This document shows, one piece after another, positions 16,423 through 26,957 of a DNA stretch of 33,827 bases (its first letter is position 1; every line of letters begins with the position of its first letter). A program made the position numbers and the translations under genes. The notes under the pieces are model-generated. The model was not told the DNA's origin and did no database searches. It saw nothing but the letters and a program-made list of their open reading frames with translations. Origin of the DNA: JAWKTT01 sp041398965 (GTDB taxonomy: Bacteria; Planctomycetota; Planctomycetia; Planctomycetales; Planctomycetaceae); the NCBI GenBank assembly GCA_041398965.1, contig JAWKTT010000046.1, forward strand, positions 1 to 33,827, given 5' to 3'.

Positions 16423-18573
16423 TTACGACGACGGGGACATCTGACTTGGGTCTTCGGGAGGGAGATGAGGTTCGAAGACGGTACGGCGACGGCGGGTCGA
16501 TTCGCGAACCGCTTCAACAGTCTCTTCAAAGAGGACCTGTTGCGAACGAATCGCACGCCCACGACGCCCCTTGCCGGGGGTGAGACGTTTGTGTGTCCCA
16601 TCTTTTCGGATGCGGCGCCCCTTGACGTTGTCGCTCATGCACAGTTCGAGGATGTGCAACAGTCGGGCCTGATGGACCGGGTCGTCGACAGGGATTAGCA
16701 GTTCGATGCGTCGATCGAGGTTGCGGGGCATCCAGTCGGCACTCCCGATAAAGACCCGCGCATCTCCTCCATGGTAGAAGTACAGGATGCGGGCATGTTC
16801 GAGAAAGCGGTCGACGATGCTGACGACTTCGATGTTCTCGCTGAGTCCGGCGATTCCGGGGCGAAGACAGCAGATTCCACGGATGTTCAGGCCGATCTGC
16901 ACTCCCGCTTGCGACGCCAGGTAAAAAGCATCGATAAGCGTGGGGTCTACGAGGGAATTGAGCTTGCAGTGGATTTTTGCCGGCAGACCTTGCCTTGCTC
17001 GATCGGTCTCGACCTGAATCAGATCGAGCAGTTTGTCTCTCAGCCCCAGCGGGGCCGCTTCGAGACGACGGTAACGCTGAGGCTGCGAGTAACCAGTGAT
17101 GGCGTTGAAGAACGACACCGCATCGGCCCCGAGGTCGGGGTTGCAGGTCATCAGGCTGACGTCGCAGTAGAGTCGCGAAGTCGATTCGTTGTAGTTGCCC
17201 GTGCCGAAGTGCATATACCGCTGTATCCCTTGTGGCTCGCGGCGAATCACCAAGCAGCACTTCGCGTGGGTCTTCAACCCTTTGACGCCGTAAATGACCT
17301 GCGCGCCGGCTTCTTCAAGTTGTCGAGCCCAATGGATGTTTCTGGCTTCGTCAAACCGCGCCTTCAGTTCGACGAGCACGGTGACATGCTTCCCTTGAAA
17401 GACCGCACGTTTCAGGGCCGCGACAATCTGACTGTCCTGGCTCGTTCGATAGAGAGTTTGTTTGATCGCGAGGACGTCCGGGTCGTTCGCAGCCTCGTGC
17501 AGGAAACGAACGACAGGTTCAAAGCTCTCGTAGGGGTGATACAACATCACATCCTGCTGTGAGATTGTCTCAAACAGACTTTGGTCCGACGGAACACTCG
17601 GAGAGTTTTGCGGTGGCCAGGAGGGGTTCTTGAGATGGTCGAAACCTGCGCGGTCGGCGACACGGAAATAGGCGACCATATCGACCGGTCCCGGCATCTG
17701 ATAGACGTTTGGCTCGTCGATTCGCAGCGCCTGGGAAAGGAATGCCAGGAGTTCGCTGGACGCTCCAGTTGCAATCTCCAGTCGCACACAGTCTGCTTCG
17801 CGACGGTCTTCGAGGACACGCTCCATTTCATCTAGCAGGTCACCCGCCGAGTCCTCCTGCAGACTGATGTCGGCATTGCGCGTGATCCGAAACGGGACAA
17901 CCTCGGCGATTGACTCGCCAGGGAAGAAACGATCTGCGAAGAGCCGGACGAGTTCTTCGAGCAACAGATACGTCAAACCGCTTGTTGCTGGAAGTGGGAT
18001 GATGCGGGGGGCGAACGGTCCAAAGGGAATCACCGCGAAACGATCGTTTGGTTCGGAATTTCCCTGTTGAGGAAGGAGTCGCACACAGACGGCCAACGAC
18101 TGATTGGGCAGTAAAGGGAATTCTTCCTCGAGCGAGACCGCCATCGGCGTGAGGATGGGATGAATTTCTGTCTCGAACGCCTTTCTCGCTGCCCGACGCT
18201 GAGCCGGGCTGAGTTGATCGATCGTGACCCGGATGATCCCTTCTGCTGCGAGTTTCGGTTCGATGTCGTTGCAGAAGCAGTCGTACAATTTAGCGATGAG
18301 TTCTCGGACCTTGACCCCGATCGCATCGAGTTGCTGTTGTGTGCTCATCCCCGAAGGGTCGGGCCGGGTGACTCCTTGCTGAATCATCAATTGCAAGCCG
18401 CCGACACGGACCCGGAAGAACTCATCCAGATTCGAGGCTGTGATCGCCAAAAACTTGAGTCGTTCGAGCAACGGATTCGTGGGGTCCGTCGCTTCTTCGA
18501 GCACTCGCTGGTCAAAAGCCAACCAGCTTAGCTCCCGATTGAAATAACGTGGGCCCTCGTAGTTCGTAGACAT
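16423..18573 (-). CDS. ppk1: Polyphosphate kinase 1
   Basis: This 716-residue enzyme reversibly polymerises the ATP gamma-phosphate into polyphosphate at the inner membrane. The N-terminal domain begins with 'YFNRELSWLAFDQRVLEEA', followed by 'FLAITASNLDEFFRVRVGGL'. The autophosphorylated histidine is His436 in 'KGLKTHAKCCLV' and the second catalytic histidine is His593 in 'RFLEHARILYFYHGG'. 'IGSADWMPRNLDRRIELL' completes the PLD-like fold. Length matches the family (about 690-720), with a basic/acidic tail after residue 660. ATG 18573 was chosen because the preceding 33 codons lack family similarity. It lies downstream of yhaM and acs on the same strand with 163 bases between, so co-transcription is possible. 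Confidence 0.97.
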   Translation of the reverse strand: MSTNYEGPRYFNRELSWLAFDQRVLEEATDPTNPLLERLKFLAITASNLDEFFRVRVGGLQLMIQQGVTRPDPSGMSTQQQLDAIGVKVRELIAKLYDCFCNDIEPKLAAEGIIRVTIDQLSPAQRRAARKAFETEIHPILTPMAVSLEEEFPLLPNQSLAVCVRLLPQQGNSEPNDRFAVIPFGPFAPRIIPLPATSGLTYLLLEELVRLFADRFFPGESIAEVVPFRITRNADISLQEDSAGDLLDEMERVLEDRREADCVRLEIATGASSELLAFLSQALRIDEPNVYQMPGPVDMVAYFRVADRAGFDHLKNPSWPPQNSPSVPSDQSLFETISQQDVMLYHPYESFEPVVRFLHEAANDPDVLAIKQTLYRTSQDSQIVAALKRAVFQGKHVTVLVELKARFDEARNIHWARQLEEAGAQVIYGVKGLKTHAKCCLVIRREPQGIQRYMHFGTGNYNESTSRLYCDVSLMTCNPDLGADAVSFFNAITGYSQPQRYRRLEAAPLGLRDKLLDLIQVETDRARQGLPAKIHCKLNSLVDPTLIDAFYLASQAGVQIGLNIRGICCLRPGIAGLSENIEVVSIVDRFLEHARILYFYHGGDARVFIGSADWMPRNLDRRIELLIPVDDPVHQARLLHILELCMSDNVKGRRIRKDGTHKRLTPGKGRRGRAIRSQQVLFEETVEAVRESTRRRRTVFEPHLPPEDPSQMSPSS

Positions 18574-18736
18574 GACGGAATGCTGGAGTCGTGGTGTGGG
18601 GGAAGGACTGAGTCGAGTGAAGAATGCAGGGGCCAAAAGTCTTGAGTGGTTCGTCGTCTGCCGCGTCGGCAAGGGAGAGTTGGCTATGTTCGACTCAATT
18701 CCCTTCGCTGAGGTGTCGGTTTGGGGATCATTCAGT

Positions 18737-19708
18737 CTAGGGCCGGGGGGCTCCTTTAAAGAGTTTGCGTTGCAGGTGGGGGGCGAAGGGGGTCCAGGGA
18801 GAGCCGGAGTTTGGGTCGGCTGCCATCAAGGAAGCAAACTCGTTGAGCTTGGCATCGAGATTGTCGAGATGATGCAGGGCGATCGCTTCCGGCGTCATCG
18901 GGAGTCGGGGACTGCCGAATTCATAGGTTCCATGATGACTCAGGATCATATGTTTAATTCGCAGAACGGTCTCCTCAGACATCGGTTGTCCGGTGCGAAG
19001 TTCAACCTCGGGGAGTTTCTCGTTGACGATCTCGACACCGATCACAATATGTCCGACCAACTGTCCCTGGTCGGTGTAGTTGAGTGTCGTTTCAAATCCG
19101 AGTTCGCGAACTTTTCCGATGTCGTGCAGGATGATCCCAGCCACCAGGAGACTGCGGTCCAGGGTGGGGTACAGGTCGACGATGCGCAGTCCGGCTTCCA
19201 AGAGACCGACAACGTGTTCGAGTAAGCCGCCCGGATAGGCATGATGCATGCGGACCCCGGCCGGTGCCCGCATCAGACCATCGACCAGAGTCGAGTCGTC
19301 GAGAATCGCTTCTAACAGTCCACGAATCTCTGGGTCTTTCACGGTGGCGACGATCTCGGTGAGTCGCGTGAACAGGACGCCGGTTTCGACGGACGTTTCC
19401 TGTACAAACTCTTCCTGATCGATCGTGTCGTCGGAGACCCGCTGGATGCTGGTCAGGATGAGTTGCAGGTTTCCCTGATACAGCTGAGCCTTCCCCCGGA
19501 CGCGGACATACTGCCCCGCTTGCAATGGGGCCATGTCCTCTTCGTCGACGTTCCAAAGGAGCGCGCTGACTTGCCCGGTCCGGTCCCTTAACTGAGCGAG
19601 GAGAAAGAGGTCAGCGTTGCGATTGACCCGGAGTTGCTTGTCAGCCAGCAGAAAGACTTCGTCGATGGTCTCTCCATCTATGAGGGTGTTGACGTAACGA
19701 CGAGACAT
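18737..19708 (-). CDS. YhaM-type 3'-5' exoribonuclease (OB-fold + HD)
   Basis: This 323-residue protein has an OB-fold nucleic-acid-binding domain (about 15-90: 'LFLLAQLRDRTGQVSALLW', 'YVRVRGKAQLYQGNLQL') followed by an HD phosphohydrolase domain. The visible metal ligands are His155/His156 in 'RMHHAYPGGLLEHV', His195/Asp196 in 'GIILHDIGKV', and 'HMILSHHGTYEFGSP'. This is the architecture of Bacillus YhaM, a Mn-dependent 3'-5' exoribonuclease in RNA turnover. In planctomycetes the same family could act on other nucleic acids, so the activity is inferred from family. It lies 97 bases downstream of acs and could be read from the same promoter. Confidence 0.92.
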   Translation of the reverse strand: MSRRYVNTLIDGETIDEVFLLADKQLRVNRNADLFLLAQLRDRTGQVSALLWNVDEEDMAPLQAGQYVRVRGKAQLYQGNLQLILTSIQRVSDDTIDQEEFVQETSVETGVLFTRLTEIVATVKDPEIRGLLEAILDDSTLVDGLMRAPAGVRMHHAYPGGLLEHVVGLLEAGLRIVDLYPTLDRSLLVAGIILHDIGKVRELGFETTLNYTDQGQLVGHIVIGVEIVNEKLPEVELRTGQPMSEETVLRIKHMILSHHGTYEFGSPRLPMTPEAIALHHLDNLDAKLNEFASLMAADPNSGSPWTPFAPHLQRKLFKGAPRP

Positions 19709-19756
19709 ATGTTCTGCCGGAGGTAAGGGGGAGAAAGTTAATGAGATGGTTGTGTC

Positions 19757-19794
19757 GAGGGGGCGACGGCTGACAGCTCACAACCGGCCCCCTC
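19757..19794. terminator. Hairpin in the acs-yhaM spacer
   Basis: GAGGGGGC (19757-19764) pairs with GCCCCCTC (19787-19794) around a 22-base loop, immediately after the acs stop on the minus strand. There is no T tract, so it may be a weak terminator or an mRNA-stabilising structure. Confidence 0.35.
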
Positions 19795-19805
19795 ACTGCT
19801 CCGCC

Positions 19806-21770
<1,965 letters not shown>

Positions 21771-21838
21771 CGTGATTCCGAAAGTGACAGGAGAAACAAA
21801 GGGCAAAGAATCGCACAATCCATGGGCTTACCGACACG

Positions 21839-21883
21839 AAACGACCGGCCCATCGACGACAAGTCGTCGAGTCCGGTCGTTTT
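21839..21883. promoter_or_regulatory. Nested hairpin in the acs divergent region
   Basis: An outer 10-bp stem, AAACGACCGG (21839-21848) with CCGGTCGTTT (21873-21882), encloses an inner 8-bp stem, TCGACGAC (21853-21860) with GTCGTCGA (21863-21870), and a 2-base loop. A run of T (21880-21883) closes the plus-strand side. It could be an attenuator or leader structure for the plus-strand gene, a terminator, or an operator for acs; the sequence alone does not decide. Confidence 0.5.
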
Positions 21884-22064
21884 CCGGCAAGAACTTCGCC
21901 CCTGATGCTACGCCCACATCCCCAGAGTTTCAACGCCACGCCGTTTTGTTGCGCTTCAATGAGCCCTCTGCTGATGACTTTCTGAAACATCTTCCGACCA
22001 CGTGTCGTTTTTTGACCTACGTTTCCATTGGGCAACACTTTTTTCGGGCCGGTCTGAGGGGATC

Positions 22065-23078
22065 ATGGCAAACATCTTATTTCTCGACACATCGGACGTA
22101 GAACGCCAGCGGTTCGCACGGCTCGTGGCCAGTCGTGACGATTGGCAGGCGATTGGCGTCAGTCGGTTGACAGAAGCAATCGAGCGGTGCCAGTTACATC
22201 CGGTCGACCTGCTGGTGACGGAACTGTTTCTCGACGACACAGCGACCTCCACTTCCGAGAGCTTGGCCCTGCTCGAAGCGAATGCCGTTCAGTCGTCACC
22301 CCGGCCCAGCGATCCGTGTCGCATTCTGTCTCGGTTACGTGACGAAGTGCCGACCATTCCTGTCATTGCGGTAAGCGATCGTGCGGACGAACAGGCTGTC
22401 GCCGCCGCTTTCCGGGCCGGAGCGGTCGACTTCCTCCCCAAGCAGTTTCTCGATACGCAACTGATTGATGCCATCGATCGGGCTCTCGATATTGCCGAGA
22501 CGACACGGCGTAAGACACGGCAAGCGAAGCTGATCAAGAACTGGACGGTGCGGGAAACCAAACGACTTCGACTGACGAGTGATCGAAAGCAGATGCCTCT
22601 CCTGGCTCAACAACTCGTCCGTTGGGGGATCGATGCCAACGTTCTGACCGAAGCGGACGATTACCGTGTCGGCGTGGCTTTGGAAGAAGCACTCGTCAAC
22701 GCCGTTGTGCATGGCAACCTCGAAGTGAGTTCCAAGCTTCGCGAACTCGATGACGACGCCTACGAGAAACTCATCGCCCTCAGGGAACAAATGGCTCCCT
22801 ACTGCGATCGAAGCGTCCGCGTTGGATTCACTCGCACTCGAAACGAAGTTCGCTACACGATTGCCGACGAAGGCCCCGGCTTCGATGTCTCGAAGCTTCC
22901 CGACCCGACATCGGAGGAAGCCTTACTGAAACCGAGCGGGCGGGGCATCCTGATGATGCGGGCCTTCATGGATGAGGTCTCCTTTAACGAAAAAGGGAAT
23001 CAGGTCACTCTCGCCAAACGACGCCTCCGCACGGAGAGAGTACAGCCAGTCCATCAACCACAACTTCAGGAATCGTAA
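22065..23078 (+). CDS. Degenerate receiver fused to HATPase (anti-sigma-kinase-like)
   Basis: This 337-residue soluble signalling protein has two domains. Residues 1-140 have receiver fold features (Asp8, switch Ser104 in 'IPVIAVSDRADEQ', Lys126 in 'VDFLPKQF'), but the phospho-acceptor aspartate position is Glu53 ('VDLLVTELFLDD'). An extra Ser/Pro-rich insertion occupies about 58-86. Residues about 175-320 are a GHKL ATPase of the RsbW/anti-sigma type: N-box 'GVALEEALVNAVVHGN' (203-218), G1 'DEGPGFD' (268-274), G2 'SGRGILMMR' (291-299). No DHp dimerisation/phosphorylation helix is seen, so it is more likely a serine kinase or anti-sigma regulator than a classical histidine kinase. ATG 22065 has a GAGGGGA ribosome binding site. 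The receiver gene at 23163 follows 84 bases later. Confidence 0.88.
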   Translation: MANILFLDTSDVERQRFARLVASRDDWQAIGVSRLTEAIERCQLHPVDLLVTELFLDDTATSTSESLALLEANAVQSSPRPSDPCRILSRLRDEVPTIPVIAVSDRADEQAVAAAFRAGAVDFLPKQFLDTQLIDAIDRALDIAETTRRKTRQAKLIKNWTVRETKRLRLTSDRKQMPLLAQQLVRWGIDANVLTEADDYRVGVALEEALVNAVVHGNLEVSSKLRELDDDAYEKLIALREQMAPYCDRSVRVGFTRTRNEVRYTIADEGPGFDVSKLPDPTSEEALLKPSGRGILMMRAFMDEVSFNEKGNQVTLAKRRLRTERVQPVHQPQLQES

Positions 23079-23162
23079 CTGCCGACTCGTCTCAGTCACT
23101 TTCCCTCAAGGAAAGGGAGCCGCAGAACAGACAGCCAACTTCATACAGAGAGATCCAACTCC

Positions 23163-23585
23163 ATGTTTCCCGCCGAGACTGAACATCTTGACGATGCACT
23201 TCCGATCGGTCGGCACATCCTCTTCGCCGATGATGATCCGGTGAGCCGTCTCTTGACGACCCGCATTCTGCAGTCGCTAGGGCACACGGTCGTTGCAGTC
23301 GCCGATGGATCGGAAGCGGTCGCGACAGCCGAGCGGGAAGCCTTCGACCTGATGTTACTGGATATCCGAATGCCGATTCTCGGTGGCTTGGAGGCGGCTG
23401 CACTGTTGCGTCAGCGAGGTCACACCTGCCCCATCTTCGGCCTGACGGGAAGCGTGCGCTGCGTCTCCGAAGTGGACTTCCTCGCCTCCGGGATGCAAGG
23501 CTGCTTCCCGAAACCGCTCCGCGTCGAGACCTTCACCACCCTCCTCGCCACCCACCTCCCGACCCCCGTACAGGCGTCCAACTAA
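23163..23585 (+). CDS. Single-domain response regulator
   Basis: This 140-residue receiver with no output domain has a complete active site: Asp23-25 in 'LFADDDPVS', phospho-acceptor Asp67 in 'MLLDIRMPILGG', Thr95 in 'FGLTGSV', and Lys117 in 'GCFPKPL'. The layout resembles receivers detached from hybrid histidine kinases. It lies 84 bases after the degenerate-receiver/HATPase gene on the same strand, so the two probably form an operon in which this intact receiver supplies the phosphorylatable module its neighbour lacks. That pairing is inference from position and motifs. Confidence 0.92.
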   Translation: MFPAETEHLDDALPIGRHILFADDDPVSRLLTTRILQSLGHTVVAVADGSEAVATAEREAFDLMLLDIRMPILGGLEAAALLRQRGHTCPIFGLTGSVRCVSEVDFLASGMQGCFPKPLRVETFTTLLATHLPTPVQASN

Positions 23586-23590
23586 CCCGC

Positions 23591-23625
23591 CGTTTGGTCC
23601 CACACTTCAAGTGTGGGACCAAACG
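23591..23625. terminator. Symmetrical terminator-like palindrome between convergent genes
   Basis: Perfect 17-bp arms (23591-23607, CGTTTGGTCCCACACTT; 23609-23625) flank one central base. It starts 6 bases after the receiver stop and about 40 bases before the end of the convergent C1 peptidase gene, which is ideal for bidirectional termination. The A/T-rich stem bases (TTT/AAA) give short U runs in either direction. Confidence 0.65.
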
Positions 23626-23666
23626 TTGAATTCGAAGAAACAAGCGGACCGTTTCCTCCTGTCGCG

Positions 23667-24518
23667 TTACGTCACTCCGTAGGCTTCCGTAAAGGCATCC
23701 TTCGCATAGTCTAGGGAAGCGTGAGCAAAACCTTTGTCGCCCCAGCCGGTCCCCCAGCTATTCCGAATGATAAAGGTTGTGGGTGTGTAGCCAACAATGG
23801 CGACGGCATGTCCTCCCTGCGCTGATGCCGCATCATAGGTGTCGAGTTTTCCGCCATTACTTGATGATGCGTTCATCCAGTTATCGTCACAGTCCAATCG
23901 AGTCAAGATCGGCCCGTTCTCCGCAATCCATCGTCGCCACTCAAGAGGGTTGCGTCCGAGATTAAAATAGTTGGAAATCTTCAGTCGCGACGCAATCGCA
24001 TAAAACGTCTTGGCCTTACCCTGATAGAGTCTTCCTGAAGCGAACGGCAAATCGGCATCACTGACGGAGCCAAACTTCCGAGCAATGTCTAAAGCAGCTT
24101 TCAGGCTCGTTCCATCCGATTCAATAAAGGTCGTGGGCTGCGAGGTAAAGATGTCTGTTTCCTTCGCAGCCATCCAAGTAAATCGAACCGATAGCAATTG
24201 GGTGGTCGTAATTCGATTCGACTTGACAAAATGCCATCGACACACGGAATCTGTTGCCGCCCAGCCAACACAAGAACCGGTATTTCCTTGATCGCCGATT
24301 TTCCACCAAGACGCACGAAGGTCTTTGGACGCTGGGAGCGGTGCAGCCGCTGCTGCCAATCCAGCCGCCAGAGCGGTGTCAAAACTCCAGTCATCATCGG
24401 TGTTAGTGGACGGGATACAGTTCAGCACACGTGAAGTGTATTCAGACTTCGCAGGACGCCTTGTCCGTTTGGCTGCCGATGTTTTACGAGCAGAAGTCGT
24501 GGTTACCTTTTTGGCCAT
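23667..24518 (-). CDS. Papain-family (C1) cysteine peptidase
   Basis: This 283-residue C1A-like peptidase has all catalytic elements: oxyanion Gln77 and nucleophile Cys83 in 'GDQGNTGSCVGWA', His237 in 'AQGGHAVAIVGY', and Asn253 in 'IRNSWGTGWGDKGF'. The N-terminal 30 residues are Lys/Arg/Thr/Ala-rich (MAKKVTTTSARK...) with no hydrophobic signal peptide. A short Ala-rich stretch at 49-60 follows, and the usual long inhibitory propeptide is missing. ATG 24518 has GGGGA at proper spacing. It is the last minus-strand gene of the export cluster, 192 bases after the M50/HlyD gene, so it may be cargo, a processing enzyme, or independently transcribed. Function beyond proteolysis is inferred. Confidence 0.92.
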   Translation of the reverse strand: MAKKVTTTSARKTSAAKRTRRPAKSEYTSRVLNCIPSTNTDDDWSFDTALAAGLAAAAAPLPASKDLRASWWKIGDQGNTGSCVGWAATDSVCRWHFVKSNRITTTQLLSVRFTWMAAKETDIFTSQPTTFIESDGTSLKAALDIARKFGSVSDADLPFASGRLYQGKAKTFYAIASRLKISNYFNLGRNPLEWRRWIAENGPILTRLDCDDNWMNASSSNGGKLDTYDAASAQGGHAVAIVGYTPTTFIIRNSWGTGWGDKGFAHASLDYAKDAFTEAYGVT

Positions 24519-24710
24519 AACATTCCCCAGATTGTGGTTTCATGGGGCTGGCTGGCAGATCGAATTCGAACGCGATCCGGCCCCGATCGAGTCAACGTCT
24601 GCACTAGAGTCTCAGTCAATGCGACCTGCGTGTCAACAAAAAACTTTCCAATTCTTAGATCGCAAGTTGACCTGAGGGGACGCTTCCCACACGCTCTTGA
24701 GTCGTTTGTC

Positions 24711-26957
24711 TTACAACCCATGCGACTCCGTAAACTTCTCCTCGAACCACTGTTGCAGGTTGCGGTGGAGATAGGCGCGGAGCGGTTCCGGGCGGGATGC
24801 CAGGGAGGCGAGGCCGGTTTGACCTGCGGAGAGAAGATGACTGTCGGTCGGGGAGAGAGTGACGCGACCCAGAAGGTGCGGGTCGATCAGTTCCCAGTCG
24901 GGATCGCTCTCTCTCTTTCCCGTGATTGGTCGCATCGCCAGTGGCCCGCCACCGGGAGCACCAAGAGCTGGGTGCGGAAGTTGCGATGTCGCAGACGGTT
25001 CGAGCAACTTCCATTGACCCTCGAGTGATCTTCCCCCCATCCCTTCCAGAGAGATGAACACCGTTTGCTCAGTTTGGCCGACAGCATCGCTCTGAGTTGT
25101 CCGATCATCATCTTCCGTCATCGGAAGAGTTTCTAACGCAGAGGTAGCCAGTCTCGGGGCGATGTGCTGAGGGATCAGCAGTATCGCTTGTTTCGCTCCA
25201 TTTGAGCCAACGGTCGCCAGCAGTTCACCTTGAGCACAGTAACGCCCCGGCAGACCTTCCCAACCGGCGTCGAGCAGCCAGCCATCTCCGGGAGCACGAA
25301 CTTCTAACTGGTCCAACAGTCGCGACAGTTCGGCGAGTCGGGCGGTGATCGCTTGTTGATGCTCCCGTTCAGCAAGTGCCAAAGCCACCTCACCTCGCAG
25401 TTGATGCAGTCGATACTTCAATCGAGACTCGGTCAATGAGAGTTCGAGTTCTTCAGCATCTGCGGAGAGTTGCGGATTGACCAAACGTAACAGGAGGTCC
25501 CCCTGCTTCACATTTGCCCCGGCGGAGACAGAGACCTCTTCTACGAACCCTGCAACACCGGCCCGGACGTCATACCGAGGCTCAAAGTCGATGACGCACG
25601 GAACCTGTTGGCCCCGCGGAGCCGGGAGTGCTCCGCTTCCAATCCAGAGGGCTGTCACCAACAGCGATGTCATCCCGCCGCATCGCACCCATTGCCATTT
25701 CACCTGTCGTCTTTGCTTCACCAGTCGGACGAGAAATCGCCATGTCGGGAGGAGTAACCACAGTCCGGCCGAAATAGAAGCGAGCACGATACCGACACCC
25801 GGCAACAAGTTCGCTGCCCCAGCGGTGATCGAGATCGACACCAGCATCATCCAGACGACAGACGCCACTCCATACAGCGGAATGAGCCATTCACGCCGGT
25901 CTTTCCACGGACTGACCGGTCGACGTTCACCGAGAAAGATGGCCGCGAGCATTCCATTGACCCACGCTCTGCCTCGTGTGGAAAGGTTAGGCAAGTGCAA
26001 CCAGTCGACGAGCAAATGATAACCATCAAATCGCATGAGCGGGTTTGCGTTGAACAACAGCGTTGTCACCGAAGCCGAGACGATGACATTGACCATGTGC
26101 ATCGACAGGACCGGTGACGTCGTGTTTCGCCAGACGATGGCTGCGACCGCAGCGATCAGGAATTCGCAAAGCATCCCCGCCGCCGCCACCAGCATCCGCG
26201 ATCCGCGTGACAGGAATCGTTGACTGCTCGTGACATCGACGAACGGCAAAGGCAAGAACATCAACAACAACACCCCGCATGAACGGACCTCTCCCCCAAA
26301 TCGCCGACAGCAGAGGCCGTGTGCGATCTCGTGCATCAGCTTCAATCCGACCGATGTGGCGACGAGCGCGAGCCAGTTGTGCTGGTCGAGAACGTTGCCA
26401 CTCTGGCCAGAGAAACGACTCCAATCGGTCAGCACGGAGAACAGCCCCCAGCCACACACGATGCACCAGACCGCCAGCAACGGCAACGAGATACTCCATC
26501 CCATCAGACGGTTCAGCCCAAGAAACAGCCCGTCCGGCGAGCAGATCGGGAACTGCAACATCACCGGATTCAACCAACGGAAATACGAATGACGCTGCCG
26601 CTCCTGGTCGCGATGCAACAAGCGGGCGACCGACTCGGAGGCTGCTGTGGTGACGAGGTCTTGTTCGATCAACCATCGACACATCGAAGCGGCTTCGGTC
26701 TCGGTCAGTGTGTCTCCCCCCAGAAACCGTGCCGACTCTGCCAACGCCCCCCCGAGTGTTTGCCGTCCATCAAATAACGACAGCAATGTATACTCCGCCA
26801 AACCGACTCGAAAGAACCGTCCAGTCTTGAGGTCCTCGACGACAAACGTTGGTTCGCGCTGGTCATCATCACGAGTCCAGCACACGACGCCGTCCCGCAG
26901 CTTCAGGGTGACCCCGGCAAGTTCAAAGGTCGAAAGATCAAGCGGCGGTAAAGTCAT
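24711..26957 (-). CDS. Site-2-protease-like (M50) membrane protein with PqqD-like and HlyD-like domains
   Basis: This 748-residue polytopic inner-membrane protein has three parts. Residues about 10-105 look like a PqqD-type winged-helix domain ('FVVEDLKTGRFFRVGLAEY', 'LLSLFDGRQTLGGALAESA'). Residues about 150-440 hold many transmembrane helices with a zinc motif His209-Glu-Ile-Ala-His213 ('LMHEIAHGLCC') and the distal metal ligand in 'NANPLMRFDGYH' (Asp311), as in site-2 proteases. Residues about 460-690 form an HlyD/biotinyl-lipoyl-like adaptor with a short coiled coil ('VSAGANVKQGDLLLRLVNPQ', 'LEVRAPGDGWLL'). Families with this layout are annotated as peptide zinc metalloproteases of YydH type. 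ATG 26957 was chosen over the open extension to 27071. It sits between two adaptor genes and the C1 peptidase. Confidence 0.88.
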   Translation of the reverse strand: MTLPPLDLSTFELAGVTLKLRDGVVCWTRDDDQREPTFVVEDLKTGRFFRVGLAEYTLLSLFDGRQTLGGALAESARFLGGDTLTETEAASMCRWLIEQDLVTTAASESVARLLHRDQERQRHSYFRWLNPVMLQFPICSPDGLFLGLNRLMGWSISLPLLAVWCIVCGWGLFSVLTDWSRFSGQSGNVLDQHNWLALVATSVGLKLMHEIAHGLCCRRFGGEVRSCGVLLLMFLPLPFVDVTSSQRFLSRGSRMLVAAAGMLCEFLIAAVAAIVWRNTTSPVLSMHMVNVIVSASVTTLLFNANPLMRFDGYHLLVDWLHLPNLSTRGRAWVNGMLAAIFLGERRPVSPWKDRREWLIPLYGVASVVWMMLVSISITAGAANLLPGVGIVLASISAGLWLLLPTWRFLVRLVKQRRQVKWQWVRCGGMTSLLVTALWIGSGALPAPRGQQVPCVIDFEPRYDVRAGVAGFVEEVSVSAGANVKQGDLLLRLVNPQLSADAEELELSLTESRLKYRLHQLRGEVALALAEREHQQAITARLAELSRLLDQLEVRAPGDGWLLDAGWEGLPGRYCAQGELLATVGSNGAKQAILLIPQHIAPRLATSALETLPMTEDDDRTTQSDAVGQTEQTVFISLEGMGGRSLEGQWKLLEPSATSQLPHPALGAPGGGPLAMRPITGKRESDPDWELIDPHLLGRVTLSPTDSHLLSAGQTGLASLASRPEPLRAYLHRNLQQWFEEKFTESHGL

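Noticed and set aside
24550..24600. GTTCGAATTC on the minus strand as a tRNA T-loop
   Set aside because: No matching acceptor, anticodon or D arms can be built around it.
25970..25984. 14-base match (ACGCTCTGCCTCGT) to the 14564-14592 repeat inside the M50 gene
   Set aside because: It is a short match within well-supported coding sequence with no flanking hairpin, so it is most likely chance.
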